DNA of 64,000 nucleotides from Proteus vulgaris (GTDB lineage: Bacteria; Pseudomonadota; Gammaproteobacteria; Enterobacterales; Enterobacteriaceae): positions 310,001-374,000 of the forward strand of contig NZ_CP137920.1 of the NCBI RefSeq assembly GCF_033708015.1, in the 5' to 3' direction. Shown piece by piece: positions 42,765 to 52,251 of the stretch. Within the stretch, counting starts at the first letter, position 1. Every line of letters begins with the position of its first letter. Position numbers and translations under genes: made by a program. The notes under the pieces were generated by a model that saw nothing but the letters and a program-made list of their open reading frames with translations, was not told the DNA's origin and did no database searches.

Positions 42765-43229
42765 TTACTTCAATTTATGGATCACCTGATTACTACTACC
42801 ACGCCACAGTAATGCGGGATCATAAAGTTCTTGTACGAACTTCCCATCAATCAGTACGTTAATATGGTTAACAACTTCTTGCTGCTCTGGGGTTAAGTCA
42901 GCCAGTAAGTAGCCAGTCCAAACCCAAATATCTTTATCAGGGCATTCCGTTTTAATACGTAGTACTAATTTTAATATAGCAGAAAGATTTTGAGGGTGTA
43001 GGGGATCGCCACCTGAAAGTGATAATCCTTGCCGTTTTATACGAGTGTCTTGGAGATCAGCAATGATCTGATCTTCCATTTCTTGGGTAAAAGGTTTGCC
43101 GGACGTTAATGACCACGTTGATTTGTTATAACAGCCTCGGCATTGATGAATGCACCCTGCAACGAACAGGGTGCAACGAGTACCAGGGCCATTGACTACA
43201 TCAACAGGGTAATATTGATGGTAATTCAC
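42765..43229 (-). CDS. nrdG: Anaerobic ribonucleotide reductase activating protein
   Basis: Radical-SAM enzyme that installs the glycyl radical on NrdD. The 154 residues equal E. coli NrdG. The 4Fe-4S cysteines are Cys26, Cys30 and Cys33 in AGCIHQCRGCYN, followed by the SGGDPLHPQN segment that contacts SAM. It lies four bases downstream of nrdD and is translated from the same mRNA. A small unknown gene follows. Confidence 0.96.
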   Translation of the reverse strand: MNYHQYYPVDVVNGPGTRCTLFVAGCIHQCRGCYNKSTWSLTSGKPFTQEMEDQIIADLQDTRIKRQGLSLSGGDPLHPQNLSAILKLVLRIKTECPDKDIWVWTGYLLADLTPEQQEVVNHINVLIDGKFVQELYDPALLWRGSSNQVIHKLK

Positions 43230-43233
43230 ACTA

Positions 43234-45372
43234 TTAACCTAACTGGCCATTTGCCAGATGTTTTACACGACGCTTAACTTCTTCTTGTTTACCTGCATTA
43301 AATGGACGTGAGTCTGGACTGCCTAAATATCCACAGACACGACGAATAACTGAGACTCTTGCTGGATTATGATTACCACAACGCGGGCAAGTAAACCCTT
43401 TACTGGTACAAGAGAATTCACCGGTATAACCACAATCGTAACATTCATCAATTGGCGTGTTTGTACCGTAGTAAGGAACTCGGGTATAGCTGTAATCCCA
43501 CACATCCTCTAACGCTTTAAGGTTATGTTGTAGGTTAGGGTATTCGCCATAACAGATAAAACCGCCATTAGCTAAAGGAGGATAAGGCGCTTCAAAGTCT
43601 AATTTATCGTATGGGTTTACTTTCTTTTCAACATCTAAGTGGAAGCTATTGGTGTAATAACCTTTATCTGTAACACCAGGAATAATGCCAAATTCAGCCG
43701 TATCTAAACGACAGAAGCGATCACAGAGGTTTTCACTTGGTGTGCTGTAAAGGCTAAATCCATAACCTGTCTCAGCTTTCCATTGATCGGTTGCTTCACG
43801 TAGACGATGAATAATGGCGACCGCTTTTTCTCTTAAGGTTTCATCATCAAAAACGTGTGTTTGAGTGCCAAACAGTGCATTAATGGTTTCATGGACACCG
43901 ATATAACCTAATGAGATTGAGGCTCTGCCATTTTTAAAGATTTCAGCTACATTATCATCTGCTTTTAAGCGAACACCGCACGCTCCTTCCATATAAAGGA
44001 TTGGGGCTACACGGGCTTTGACATTTTCTAAACGCGCAATACGTGTCATCAGTGCTTTTTTCGCTAATTCGAGGCGATCATCAAGTAGTGACCAGAAAGT
44101 GGCTTCATCACCTTTAGCTTCAATAGCAATACGCGGTAAGTTTAGGCTGATGACCCCAAGGTTATTACGACCTTCATGGATCATCTCACCATTTTCTTCG
44201 TAAACACCTAAGAAGCTACGGCAACCCATTGGCGTTTTAAATGAACCTGTTACTTTAACAACTTGATCGTAATTTAAGATATCGGGATACATACGTTTAC
44301 TTGCGCATTCAAGAGCAAGCTGCTTGATATCGTAATTAGGATCACCAAATTTATGATTTAAGCCATCTTTGATGGCAAAAACGAGTTTAGGGAACACTGC
44401 CGTTTTACGGTTTTTTCCTAAACCAGCCATACGATTTTCAAGAATAGCGCGTTGAATTAGACGGGCTTCTTTTGAGGTACCGAGACCAAATCCAAAAGTA
44501 ACAAATGGTGTTTGTCCATTCGCAGTATGTAGTGTATTAACTTCATACTCTAAAGATTGGAATGCGTCGTAACACTCTTTTTCAGTGCGTGCATTAGCAT
44601 AAGCTTCTTTATCAGCTATTTGCCATTCTTGCGCGACTTTATAGTGTTTGTCATAACTTGATTTTACAAATGGGGCTAATACTTCATCAATACGATTTAT
44701 CGTTGTACCGCCATAAATATGGCTTGCCACTTGTGCAATAATTTGTGCAGTTACTGCTGTTGCTGTTGAAATAGATTTAGGGGGTTCTATTTCTGCATTT
44801 CCCATTTTAAAGCCGTTGTTTAACATGCCGTTAAGGTCAATTAGCATACAGTTAAACATAGGGAAAAACGGTGAATAATCGAGATCATGATAATGAATTT
44901 CACCACGCTCATGAGCCAGTACCACATCTCTTGGCAGGATATGTAATTTTGCGTAATGTTTAGCCACAATGCCTGCGAGTAAATCGCGCTGGGTCGGGAT
45001 AACCTTACTGTCTTTATTTGCATTTTCATGAAGAATAGAGACATCACTTTGTTCGATAAGACCTCGGATTTCCTGAGTGAGTCTTCCTCGTTGCTCACGA
45101 GCAACATCTCGGTCATGACGGTATTCAATATAGGCTCTGGCGACATCTTTATGTGCGCCAGCCATCAGCTGATTTTCTACGGCGTCTTGGATCTCACGGA
45201 TATCGACATTCGAACGTCCTGCGAGAGATTGTGAAACAGATTGAGCGATGGATTCGCAATAATCATCATCAGTGATCTCACAAGCTACGGCGGCTCTTTT
45301 GATAGCATCGCTGATGCGGGTTTGGTCAAAAGAGACTTTACATCCGTCTCGTTTTATCACTATGGTTTTCAC
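43234..45372 (-). CDS. nrdD: Anaerobic ribonucleoside-triphosphate reductase
   Basis: Class III reductase making dNTPs without oxygen. The 712 residues equal E. coli NrdD. It has the N-terminal ATP-cone (VIKRDGCKVSFDQTRISDAI), the active-site barrel, a zinc site near the end (CYDCGYTGEF and CPRCGNH) and the glycyl-radical motif RRVCGYLGS about 30 residues from the C-terminus. Upstream lie NrdR-like boxes and a near-consensus Fnr site, fitting anaerobic induction with dNTP feedback. Confidence 0.97.
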   Translation of the reverse strand: MKTIVIKRDGCKVSFDQTRISDAIKRAAVACEITDDDYCESIAQSVSQSLAGRSNVDIREIQDAVENQLMAGAHKDVARAYIEYRHDRDVAREQRGRLTQEIRGLIEQSDVSILHENANKDSKVIPTQRDLLAGIVAKHYAKLHILPRDVVLAHERGEIHYHDLDYSPFFPMFNCMLIDLNGMLNNGFKMGNAEIEPPKSISTATAVTAQIIAQVASHIYGGTTINRIDEVLAPFVKSSYDKHYKVAQEWQIADKEAYANARTEKECYDAFQSLEYEVNTLHTANGQTPFVTFGFGLGTSKEARLIQRAILENRMAGLGKNRKTAVFPKLVFAIKDGLNHKFGDPNYDIKQLALECASKRMYPDILNYDQVVKVTGSFKTPMGCRSFLGVYEENGEMIHEGRNNLGVISLNLPRIAIEAKGDEATFWSLLDDRLELAKKALMTRIARLENVKARVAPILYMEGACGVRLKADDNVAEIFKNGRASISLGYIGVHETINALFGTQTHVFDDETLREKAVAIIHRLREATDQWKAETGYGFSLYSTPSENLCDRFCRLDTAEFGIIPGVTDKGYYTNSFHLDVEKKVNPYDKLDFEAPYPPLANGGFICYGEYPNLQHNLKALEDVWDYSYTRVPYYGTNTPIDECYDCGYTGEFSCTSKGFTCPRCGNHNPARVSVIRRVCGYLGSPDSRPFNAGKQEEVKRRVKHLANGQLG

Positions 45373-45465
45373 AATCTTGCTCCTTAATTATTTATCCACA
45401 GGCTCAAATCCCATAAAAACAGGTGATGGCACAGCATTCAGGCTTATTGTGGATAAGATGTGCAT

Positions 45466-45517
45466 AATTACTATATATTGTAGGTTGGTGTGTATTAAAG
45501 CACAATATGTAGTAATT
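45466..45517. promoter_or_regulatory. Pair of NrdR boxes upstream of nrdD
   Basis: Two boxes resembling the NrdR consensus ACACWATATATWGTGT: ACTATATATTGTAG (45470-45483) and GCACAATATGTAGT (45500-45513). Their centres are about 31 bases apart, the spacing known for NrdR pairs. The flanks extend them into one large inverted repeat: arms 45466-45481 and 45502-45517 match at 15 of 16 positions. Confidence 0.75.
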
Positions 45518-45542
45518 GAAAGGGAAATAATCTTCATTAAAA

Positions 45543-45556
45543 CTGATCTACATCAA
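45543..45556. promoter_or_regulatory. Fnr site upstream of nrdDG
   Basis: CTGATCTACATCAA matches the Fnr consensus TTGAT-N4-ATCAA at nine of ten positions. It lies about 170 bases before the nrdD start and 26 bases beyond the NrdR boxes. The E. coli nrdDG operon is Fnr-activated, which supports it. Confidence 0.7.
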
Positions 45557-45655
45557 GGTATTTTTGCTACATCAGGCATCAAGAGGGATTGGCTGAATTG
45601 TAAATATGTGCCAAACACAGAAGTGATAAATTATTCATCAAAAAGTGAGAACATA

Positions 45656-45695
45656 AAAAAAGCAAAGTGCTCATAAAGAGACCTTTGCTTTTTTA
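45656..45695 (-). terminator. Terminator of ridA
   Basis: AAAGCAAAG and CTTTGCTTT (about 45659-45693) form a stem around a 15-base loop, with T-run on the minus strand beyond it. Confidence 0.7.
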
Positions 45696-45716
45696 TGGCT
45701 TGCTATCGAGACGAAA

Positions 45717-46103
45717 TTAACGGATAGCGATAACTTCGATTTCTACTTTTGCATCTTTTGGTAAGCGTGCAACTTCAACACAAGAGCGAGCAGGAAATGC
45801 CGCGTTATGCTCTTTGAAAAATGCTTCATAAGCAGCATTGATTGTACCAAAATCATTTAAATCTTTTACGAAAACAGTTGTTTTGATGATATTAGCAACA
45901 GTTAAACCTGCTTTTTCAATGATTGCTTTTACGTTTTCTAAAGATTGACGAGCTTGTTCCGCTGCATTATCAGAAACAAATTCACCAGTTGCAGGATCAA
46001 CAGGTAATTGACCTGAAGTGATCACTAAATTACCTAAATCAACCCCTTGTACATAAGGGCCGATCGCTGCTGGGGCTTTATCGGTATTAATTTCGTAAGA
46101 CAT
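45717..46103 (-). CDS. ridA: Reactive enamine/imine deaminase RidA
   Basis: Hydrolyses reactive 2-aminoacrylate and related enamines made by pyridoxal-phosphate enzymes. The 128 residues equal E. coli RidA (YjgF). It has the YjgF signature VNAAYEAFF-like INAAYEAFFKEHNAAFPARSCVEVARLP, including catalytic Arg106, and the end DAKVEIEVIAIR. The start MSYEINTDKAPAAIGPY is preceded by AGGAG. It lies downstream of pyrBI in the order known from E. coli. Confidence 0.96.
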   Translation of the reverse strand: MSYEINTDKAPAAIGPYVQGVDLGNLVITSGQLPVDPATGEFVSDNAAEQARQSLENVKAIIEKAGLTVANIIKTTVFVKDLNDFGTINAAYEAFFKEHNAAFPARSCVEVARLPKDAKVEIEVIAIR

Positions 46104-46427
46104 GTAAAACTCCTGTTTTTATAAGATTAACGCTAACATTCGATTAGTGTGGCGCTATTATAGCCAGTGCTTTAGGTTAGCAATATGACAGATGTCAGGC
46201 TTTATCATAAAGTCTACAAGTCTAAAAAGAAAATAAACGTAGAGCTAGAGGGGGGGTTAACACTGGTTTTAAACCATAAAAATGGGCAAGTGATAGTAAT
46301 ATTTTTTATAAAAAAGAAAAAATAGACTATTTTTATTTTTACTAAAAATAGTCTTGGGACTTTTAAGAGATAATTATTCTATTTTTATAAAAAATGATCT
46401 GCCCTTGCGGGCAGAGAGTGAAAAGAA
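46104..46427. other. ridA-pyrI intergenic region
   Basis: 324 AT-rich bases with the pyrBI terminator at its right end and the ridA promoter presumably at its left. No credible gene. A short G run (GGGGGGG near 46250) is the only oddity. Confidence 0.5.
46382..46416 (-). terminator. Terminator of pyrBI
   Basis: CTGCCC and GGGCAG (46399-46414) pair around TTGC; on the minus strand the hairpin is followed by ATCATTTTTTAT. Confidence 0.8.
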
Positions 46428-46886
46428 TTAACGAATGACGGCGTGGCGTTCGAACTCTTTTTCACAATACTTGCAGGTTAATACAACATCTGAGGCCAGT
46501 TTTTTTACTCGGAAACTACTTTGTACTGGCTCGTTATGACTAATACAGTTGCTATTAGGACAAGGTACTACATCTTCAAGTAGCTCTGGTAAGCTTAATG
46601 CCATCTTATTAACGACTTGATAATCATCGATAATATTTACAGTTGCTTGAGGCGCATACATTGCTAAACGGTTTGCTTGTTCTGAGGTTAAAAAGACATT
46701 TTCAATTTTTATTAAGTCTTTCTTGCCTAAGTTTTCAGATGGTAAATTAAAGCCGACTGTAATTCTTTCGTCCGTTTCAGTTAAACGAAACAGGGAGAGA
46801 ATTTTAAAGCCCACCTGCGCTGGAATATGATCAATAACAGTCCCACGTTTGATAGCTTCAACTTTTAGTTTGTGATCATGTGTCAT
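46428..46886 (-). CDS. pyrI: Aspartate carbamoyltransferase regulatory chain
   Basis: Regulatory subunit giving ATP activation and CTP/UTP inhibition to the PyrB enzyme. The 152-residue protein (E. coli 153) has an N-terminal nucleotide-binding domain ([22 protein letters not shown]) and a C-terminal zinc domain with the four structural cysteines in CPNSNC and TCKYCEKEF. It lies 13 bases downstream of pyrB in the same operon. Confidence 0.97.
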   Translation of the reverse strand: MTHDHKLKVEAIKRGTVIDHIPAQVGFKILSLFRLTETDERITVGFNLPSENLGKKDLIKIENVFLTSEQANRLAMYAPQATVNIIDDYQVVNKMALSLPELLEDVVPCPNSNCISHNEPVQSSFRVKKLASDVVLTCKYCEKEFERHAVIR

Positions 46887-46899
46887 GGTGTGCTCCTTA

Positions 46900-47835
46900 T
46901 TAAAGAACTAAGTTTTTATTCAGAACTAAGGCAAGTAATGCCTGACGTGCATAGATACCGTTGCCTGCTTGTTGGAAATAATAAGCGTAAGGCGTTTTAT
47001 CGACATCTGTTGTGATTTCATCAATACGTGGTAGTGGGTGTAGGATCTTGAGATTTTCTTTCACATTCACAAGGTCTGCACTGGTCAAGATAAATTGTGC
47101 TTTAACATTTGCGTATTCAGATGGGTCTAAACGCTCTTTCTGCACGCGTGTCATATAGAGGATATCCAGCTCTGACATGACTTCATCTACGGTTTCATGC
47201 TGGCTATATTCAACACCTTTTTCGTCCAGTAAGTGAAGAATATGTTCTGGCATGGCGAGTACTTTAGGGGCAATAAAATAGAGATGATTGCCTGTAAATT
47301 TCGCTAATGCTTGTGCTAGTGAGTGCACTGTTCGACCATATTTTAAATCACCAACCATTGCGATATTGAGATTATCTAAGCGACCTTGTGTTTCTTGAAT
47401 GGTAAACAAATCCAGTAAAGTTTGTGTTGGATGTTGGTTAGCACCATCTCCAGCATTCAGTACTGGAATATCGCCCGCAAATTCAGAGGCTAAACGTGCT
47501 GCGCCTTCTTGAGGATGGCGAATAACAATGGCGTCAGCATAAGTACGAAGAACCGAAATGGTATCCGCTAATGTTTCACCTTTTTTACCCAGTGAAGTGT
47601 TGCTTCCATCAGAAAAACCGACAACTGATGCGCCTAGACGGTGGATCGCTGTCTCAAATGATAAGCGAGTACGTGTTGATGCTTCAAAAAAGCAACTCGC
47701 AATCACTTTGTCTTTCAACAATTCGTTGTTAGGTTGCTGTTTTAGTTTATTAGCAACGTGAAGAACAGACTCCAAATCTTCTCGGTCCAGATCATTGATG
47801 GAGATAATATGCTTTTGGTAGAGCGGATTAGTCAT
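46900..47835 (-). CDS. pyrB: Aspartate carbamoyltransferase catalytic chain
   Basis: Catalyses the first committed step of pyrimidine synthesis, carbamoyl phosphate plus aspartate. The 311 residues equal E. coli PyrB. The carbamoyl-phosphate loop STRTR is at residues 53-57. The 80s-loop [12 protein letters not shown] and HPLPRIDEI are also present. Its ATG overlaps the TAA of the upstream leader peptide (TAATG), and a terminator lies inside that leader, so expression follows UTP-sensitive attenuation as in E. coli. Confidence 0.97.
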   Translation of the reverse strand: MTNPLYQKHIISINDLDREDLESVLHVANKLKQQPNNELLKDKVIASCFFEASTRTRLSFETAIHRLGASVVGFSDGSNTSLGKKGETLADTISVLRTYADAIVIRHPQEGAARLASEFAGDIPVLNAGDGANQHPTQTLLDLFTIQETQGRLDNLNIAMVGDLKYGRTVHSLAQALAKFTGNHLYFIAPKVLAMPEHILHLLDEKGVEYSQHETVDEVMSELDILYMTRVQKERLDPSEYANVKAQFILTSADLVNVKENLKILHPLPRIDEITTDVDKTPYAYYFQQAGNGIYARQALLALVLNKNLVL

Positions 47836-48005
47836 TAGAGTTCTCCTTTAGCGATGAATTGTGCGATAGAGGGTTTTTTATAGGCCAAAAAAAACCCCTC
47901 AATAAGAGGGGTTTTAAAAAATTGGGCTATTGGAAAAAAGAGAATGCGCTTGCGACCCGCTAAGGTGCTTGTTTTTGTTACAAATTGGAATAGGCGCTGT
48001 TTCAT
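47835..48005 (-). CDS. pyrL: pyrBI operon leader peptide
   Basis: A 56-codon frame ([19 protein letters not shown]...) upstream of pyrB that reads straight through the attenuator hairpin and stops at TAATG, overlapping the pyrB start. It is Phe- and Lys-rich. In E. coli pyrL (44 codons), close coupling of polymerase and the translating ribosome at low UTP prevents terminator formation. The sequence differs from E. coli, but frame, hairpin and position fit. It is preceded by AGGAGGAAAG, a very strong ribosome site. Confidence 0.8.
   Translation of the reverse strand: MKQRLFQFVTKTSTLAGRKRILFFPIAQFFKTPLIEGFFLAYKKPSIAQFIAKGEL
47885..47921 (-). terminator. pyrBI attenuator
   Basis: CCCCTC and GAGGGG (47896-47912) pair around AATAA. 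On the minus strand the hairpin is followed by eight T. Just upstream on the transcript are T-rich stretches where polymerase could pause when UTP is low. It lies within the leader peptide frame. Confidence 0.88.
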
Positions 48006-48128
48006 CTTTCCTCCTGACAAATTGTGGCGCATTATACGCATCTTAATGTTGCACGCAAGCGTTTGCTTTTATTTTTTACAAAAAAAAATTTTTTAATTTA
48101 AAAATCAATAAGCTTGAGTTTGAACGAA

Positions 48129-48169
48129 GAAAACACCTATTTTTTATCAATAAAAAAATAGGTGTTTTG
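48129..48169. terminator. Terminator of argI
   Basis: A long stem of AAACACCTATTTTTTAT (48131-48147) and ATAAAAAAATAGGTGTTT (48150-48167), with one extra base, lies between argI and the pyrBI leader. It is symmetrical enough to work in both directions. Confidence 0.75.
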
Positions 48170-48183
48170 CATGATTATGTATT

Positions 48184-49188
48184 TTAGAAAGGATTGGCAA
48201 GGGTAGCGACCATCACCGCTTTGATCGTGTGAAGACGATTTTCAGCTTCATCAAATACAATGCTGTGTTTTGATTCAAAAACCTCATCCGTAACTTCAAA
48301 ACCCCCATATAGGTTAAATTCTTCAGCTAATGCTTTACCCATGGTTGTTTCTTCATCATGAAAAGCGGGTAAACAGTGAAGGAATTTAACGTCTGGATTG
48401 CCTGTTAATTTAATCACATCCATATTGACCTGATAAGGCTTGAGTAAAGCAATACGCTCTTGCCAAACTTCTTTCGGTTCACCCATAGAAACCCACACAT
48501 CAGTGTAAAGAAAATCCGCATTTTTAACGCCTTCAGCAACATTTTCAGTGAGTGTGATATTTCCACCATTCTTCTTGGCAATCTCTTGGCATTGCGCCAC
48601 TAAATTTGCTTCTGGCCAACATGCTTTAGGGGCAACGAGGCGTAAATCCATACCCGTTAATGCCGCCGCTTCCAGTAGGGTATTTCCCATGTTATTACGA
48701 GCATCACCAAGGTAAGCAAAGATCGTTTCTGATAACGGCTTAGCTTGATGTTCAGTGATAGTGAGTAAATCAGCTAATAACTGTGTTGGGTGAAATTCAT
48801 TAGTTAAACCATTCCAAACAGGTACACCTGAATATTGAGCAAGGGCATCTACCGTTTTTTGACCGTAACCCCGATACTGAATACCATCATACATACGGCC
48901 TAGTACTCGAGCGGTATCTTTTATCGATTCTTTATGCCCAATTTGGCTTCCGCCTCCTAAATAAGTCACTCTTGCGCCTTGATCAAAGGCAGCAACTTCA
49001 AATGCACAACGGGTACGTGTTGAGTCTTTTTCAAAAATCAGTGCGATATTTTTTCCAGTAAGATATTGCGTTTCCTGACCTGATTTTTTAGCTTTTTTCA
49101 ATTGTGCTGACAATGTAAGTAGTTGCTGAATTTCTGCAGGTGAAAAATCAAGTAAACGTAAGAATGATTTTTGATAAAAAGGGTTCAT
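48184..49188 (-). CDS. argI: Ornithine carbamoyltransferase
   Basis: Makes citrulline from ornithine and carbamoyl phosphate in arginine synthesis. The 334 residues equal E. coli ArgI. The carbamoyl-phosphate motif STRTR is at residues 56-60, HPTQLLADL follows, and the ornithine-binding HCLPAFHD is near residue 270. I chose the ATG at 49188 ([15 protein letters not shown]). Two ARG boxes lie directly upstream. The name argI is chosen over argF because the neighbours rraB, yjgM and valS match the E. coli argI locus. Confidence 0.95.
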   Translation of the reverse strand: MNPFYQKSFLRLLDFSPAEIQQLLTLSAQLKKAKKSGQETQYLTGKNIALIFEKDSTRTRCAFEVAAFDQGARVTYLGGGSQIGHKESIKDTARVLGRMYDGIQYRGYGQKTVDALAQYSGVPVWNGLTNEFHPTQLLADLLTITEHQAKPLSETIFAYLGDARNNMGNTLLEAAALTGMDLRLVAPKACWPEANLVAQCQEIAKKNGGNITLTENVAEGVKNADFLYTDVWVSMGEPKEVWQERIALLKPYQVNMDVIKLTGNPDVKFLHCLPAFHDEETTMGKALAEEFNLYGGFEVTDEVFESKHSIVFDEAENRLHTIKAVMVATLANPF

Positions 49189-49204
49189 AGCGTAATATCC
49201 TATT

Positions 49205-49243
49205 ATTGAATTTATATTCAATTTATATCAATAAATATTCATC
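49205..49243. promoter_or_regulatory. Tandem ARG boxes upstream of argI
   Basis: Box 1, ATTGAATTTATATTCAAT (49205-49222), is a perfect palindrome and full consensus match. Box 2, TATCAATAAATATTCATC (49226-49243), has one good half. The three-base spacing is the standard for paired ArgR hexamer sites. They lie just upstream of the argI start, overlapping where the promoter must be. Confidence 0.9.
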
Positions 49244-49371
49244 ATCAACCCCTAAAGGAAAACTTTTAATTTAAACAGTCTGCGATAAGGGTGGCATATT
49301 AAGTATGGAGTGTTGATTCGCCCTGTGGGAGAATGAAGAAGATACCTTTCAGACTATTGCGGAGCATGATT

Positions 49372-49806
49372 ATGGCGGACAGCAAAGAATTAGCAGAACA
49401 ACGTGAAGAAACACGTCTTATTATTGAAGAATTACTGGAAGATGGCAGTGATCCTGATGCACTGTATGCCATTGAGCACCATATTTCTTGTGAAAATTTT
49501 GAAACCCTAGAAAAAGCAGCAGTTGAAGTCTTTAAATTAGGTTACGAAGTCACTGAGCCTGAGGAAATCGAAGTCGAATCAGGTGAGATCTTAGTTTGTT
49601 TTGATGCAGTGAGTGAAAGTGGTTTGAATGCTGAACTTATTGATGCCCAAGTTGAGCAATTAATGAATTTAGCTGAAAAAATGGGTGTCTATTACGATGG
49701 TTGGGGGACTTATTTTGAAGATCCTGACGCAGAGTATGATGATGAAGACGGTGAAGACGAAGACGGCGAAGAAGAAGAGTCTGATAAGTCATCTCGCTTA
49801 CATTAA
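49372..49806 (+). CDS. rraB: Ribonuclease E inhibitor RraB
   Basis: Binds and inhibits RNase E, changing degradosome composition in E. coli. The 144-residue protein has the conserved core [29 protein letters not shown] and [15 protein letters not shown]...[11 protein letters not shown], then a very acidic tail ([13 protein letters not shown]). I chose the ATG at 49372 because GGAG lies seven bases upstream; an ATG two codons earlier is too close to it. It is divergent from argI, as in E. coli. Confidence 0.94.
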   Translation: MADSKELAEQREETRLIIEELLEDGSDPDALYAIEHHISCENFETLEKAAVEVFKLGYEVTEPEEIEVESGEILVCFDAVSESGLNAELIDAQVEQLMNLAEKMGVYYDGWGTYFEDPDAEYDDEDGEDEDGEEEESDKSSRLH

Positions 49807-49914
49807 TTTTTGCTAAATGTTGTCCCTTGTACCTGAGTTATCAGTGCAAAATAATAGCACCAGCCACAAAAGTATTGCTTTGTGACTGGTGTTATTGGTT
49901 TTAGGGGAAGGTCA

Positions 49915-50784
49915 TTAATTCATTACACCAAATATGCCATTGTCATAATCATCAAAAGCTTGTTGTAACTCTTCTTGAGTGTTCATCACAAAAGGCCCTT
50001 GGCCTGCAATAGGTTCATTAATCGGCTTACCCGTTAGAATTAAAACAATGGTGTCACCCATTGATTCTAATGTCAGTGTATCGCCATGATTATCTAACAC
50101 TACCATATCGTGTTGGCGTGCAATTTCACTGTCATTGATATGTACCGCACCTTTCACCACAAACAGCATTGCATTGTGACCTTCTGGAATACGGTAATGT
50201 GAAACACCTGCGCGATTTAAACGCAGATCCCACACATTTAGCGGTGAGTAGGTCATTGCGACACCTTGTGTATTGGCGTAATCACCCGCAATCACTCTGA
50301 CATAACCTTGGTTATTCGGTAATTCAACATGAGGGATATCCTCTGCTTTCAGCGCCTGATAACGAGGCTGTGTCATTTTGTACGCTGCTGGCAGATTCAC
50401 CCAAAGTTGTACCATTTCCAAAACACCGCCTGCTTTGGTCATTTTTTCAGAGTGATACTCTTTATGCAAAATACCCGAAGCGGCAGTCATCCATTGCACA
50501 TCACCTGCGGTAATAGTACCTGCATGACCTTTAGAGTCATGGTGAGAGACTTCGCCTTGATAAGCGATTGTCACGGTTTCAAATCCACGATGAGGATGAG
50601 CCCCTACACCACGGGCATTGGTAACAGGTTTAAACAGTGTTGGCTCGGCATAATCCATCAGCAGAAACGGGCTATGTTTCTCACCATTTTCCTGATAGGA
50701 AAATAAGGTGCTGACTGGAAAGCCATTACCTACCCAGTGTGAATTTGGCGCCGAATAAATATGATTAATCTGTCTGATAGTCAT
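49915..50784 (-). CDS. Pirin family protein
   Basis: 289-residue bicupin protein of the pirin family. The N-terminal cupin has the metal ligands in VGAHPHRGFETVTIAYQGEVSHHDSKGH and the signature GDVQWMTAASGILHKEYHSE. The second cupin is more diverged. Some pirins act as quercetin dioxygenases, others as regulators; nothing here decides between them. I chose the ATG at 50784 (MTIRQINHIYSAPNSH) after CGGAGAAC. It stands alone between rraB and yhfL. Confidence 0.88.
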   Translation of the reverse strand: MTIRQINHIYSAPNSHWVGNGFPVSTLFSYQENGEKHSPFLLMDYAEPTLFKPVTNARGVGAHPHRGFETVTIAYQGEVSHHDSKGHAGTITAGDVQWMTAASGILHKEYHSEKMTKAGGVLEMVQLWVNLPAAYKMTQPRYQALKAEDIPHVELPNNQGYVRVIAGDYANTQGVAMTYSPLNVWDLRLNRAGVSHYRIPEGHNAMLFVVKGAVHINDSEIARQHDMVVLDNHGDTLTLESMGDTIVLILTGKPINEPIAGQGPFVMNTQEELQQAFDDYDNGIFGVMN

Positions 50785-51141
50785 GATTGTTCTCCGAGTT
50801 AAGGAAAGAAACCGCAATAACCAAGACACAGAAGGAGGTAATACAGATTATTGCGATTTCTTAATGAGGTTGATCATAAAGTGTTCGCGAGATGAACAAA
50901 ATAGGGGGAATTTGTTGATGGTATTCAAAAAAAATGAATGACTTTAATCAGTGGGAATGAAAGAAAAAGAATGTAATAAAGAGAATATAAATAATAAAGT
51001 GGTTATATTTAAATAATTAATAAAACAGTGATTGGTTTAATAGAATTTAATTTGATCCTTAAAAAGGAAAATAAAAACTACATTCTTTCTTAGCAACAAT
51101 GAGTCAGAATGTAGTTTATGAATACGTTTATTTCTTAAATC
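50785..51141. other. pirin-yhfL intergenic region
   Basis: 357 AT-rich bases containing the pirin promoter side and, at the right, the yhfL terminator. No credible gene. Confidence 0.5.
51074..51118 (-). terminator. Terminator of yhfL
   Basis: AAACTACATTCT (51075-51086) and AGAATGTAGTTT (51106-51117) form a perfect 12-base stem; on the minus strand it runs into TTTTATTTT. Confidence 0.85.
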
Positions 51142-51309
51142 TTATTTGCTTGTGTCGCCACAACCGCCAATAATTTTAGAAATAGAAACAGCAGGGTGCA
51201 GTAAGTAGTCGTAGTTACAGTCTTTTTCTTTATTGTATACGCTACCAGTACAACCCGTCATTACGGTAATTACAGAAGCAATAAGTGCAATTTTAACAAA
51301 GTTTTTCAT
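51142..51309 (-). CDS. yhfL: Small lipoprotein YhfL
   Basis: 55-residue lipoprotein matching what I recall of E. coli YhfL. The signal MKNFVKIALIASVITVMTGC has a lipobox with Cys20. The mature part CNYDYLLHPAVSISKIIGGCGD is nearly the same as the E. coli end. The function is unknown in any species to my knowledge. I chose the ATG at 51309, preceded by AAGGAATTTC; longer starts break the signal peptide. Confidence 0.88.
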   Translation of the reverse strand: MKNFVKIALIASVITVMTGCTGSVYNKEKDCNYDYLLHPAVSISKIIGGCGDTSK

Positions 51310-51654
51310 GAAGAAATTCCTTTTAGATTTTAGAGTTATAAAAGTCAATGCATGACTTTATCTGCATAAAGATATTAAATTAGATATAAATAGCAATATA
51401 AAAAAATCTTTTTTTTTAAATATAAAATAAGATAAATAATATTTTATTTAAGAAGAGAAATATCATTATCTAGAGTGAAATGGAAAAAAAATTAAACTTG
51501 TGAATTTTAATGAAATTAAAGATAAAAATTTCATTAATAATATTTTGGTAATAATTAATTAAGAAATTAATTGTGAAAATAAGCATGGAAATATACCGTA
51601 TTTATATCATTTTGATAAATAGGATTTGTGCTAATAGGTACTATTTTTGCTAAT
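51310..51654. other. AT-rich gap between yhfL and yjgM
   Basis: About 345 very AT-rich bases that must contain the yhfL promoter. No credible gene, repeat or clear operator visible. Confidence 0.5.
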
Positions 51655-51681
51655 AAAAACCCGCATAAAAATGCGGGTAAA
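51655..51681 (-). terminator. Terminator of yjgM
   Basis: ACCCGCAT (51659-51666) and ATGCGGGT (51671-51678) form a perfect stem around AAAA; the minus strand continues into TTTTTA. Confidence 0.85.
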
Positions 51682-51729
51682 ACAGTGCTTATTTTATTTA
51701 TTGTATTACGTAGGGAACAGCAAGAATGC

Positions 51730-52251
51730 TTAAAGTGATTTCACCATACGGATCTCACAGTCACTATGTCCCGTGTTACCTAATGCTTCATCAATAAATT
51801 CGAATCCGAGTTTTTCATATAAACCGACAGCTGCTTTTAAGATGTCTGTGGTTTCTAAATAGCAACGGCTAAAGCCTTGCTCTTTACCAAATTCAAGAGA
51901 TTGTAGAACAATTTTTTTCGCAATACCTTTGCCACGTAGTTTGGATGAAAGGTACATCTTTTGTAATTCACAAGTATTGCCATCACCTCCAGCAAGTGGC
52001 GCGACACCACCACCACCAACAACTTCCCCCTCCATTTCAACAACCCAGTAAGCACTGCGTGGCTGATGATAAACTTCATAGAGGGTATCTAAAATGGGAT
52101 CGGCAACCGCAAAGCCTTTATCGGCGGTTAAGCCATGCTCAGCAGAGACTTCACGAATAACGCGTGCAATACCTGCGTTGTCTTTTTCTTCAATAGCTCG
52201 GATAACAATATTTGGGGTTATAGTTTGGATTGCAGTCATAGTTGCACTCAT
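51730..52251 (-). CDS. yjgM: GNAT acetyltransferase YjgM (AaaT)
   Basis: 173-residue N-acetyltransferase. The acetyl-CoA loop is [23 protein letters not shown] (residues about 93-115), preceded by [16 protein letters not shown] and followed by [27 protein letters not shown]. coli YjgM (AaaT) acetylates aromatic and some other amino acids; the substrate here is assumed by homology and position. It lies between rraB/argI and valS, as in E. coli, but E. coli yjgN is missing between it and valS. Confidence 0.88.
   Translation of the reverse strand: MSATMTAIQTITPNIVIRAIEEKDNAGIARVIREVSAEHGLTADKGFAVADPILDTLYEVYHQPRSAYWVVEMEGEVVGGGGVAPLAGGDGNTCELQKMYLSSKLRGKGIAKKIVLQSLEFGKEQGFSRCYLETTDILKAAVGLYEKLGFEFIDEALGNTGHSDCEIRMVKSL

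Larger units (their letters stand above)
45373..45716. other. nrdD-ridA intergenic region
   Basis: 344 bases with no credible gene. It contains, from left to right: the nrdD leader and promoter, the NrdR boxes, the Fnr site, and the ridA terminator. This accounts for most of its length. Confidence 0.6.

Noticed and set aside
47835-48041. Longer version of the pyrBI leader starting twelve codons upstream
   Set aside because: The strong AGGAGGAAAG site lies inside this extension and points to the ATG at 48005.
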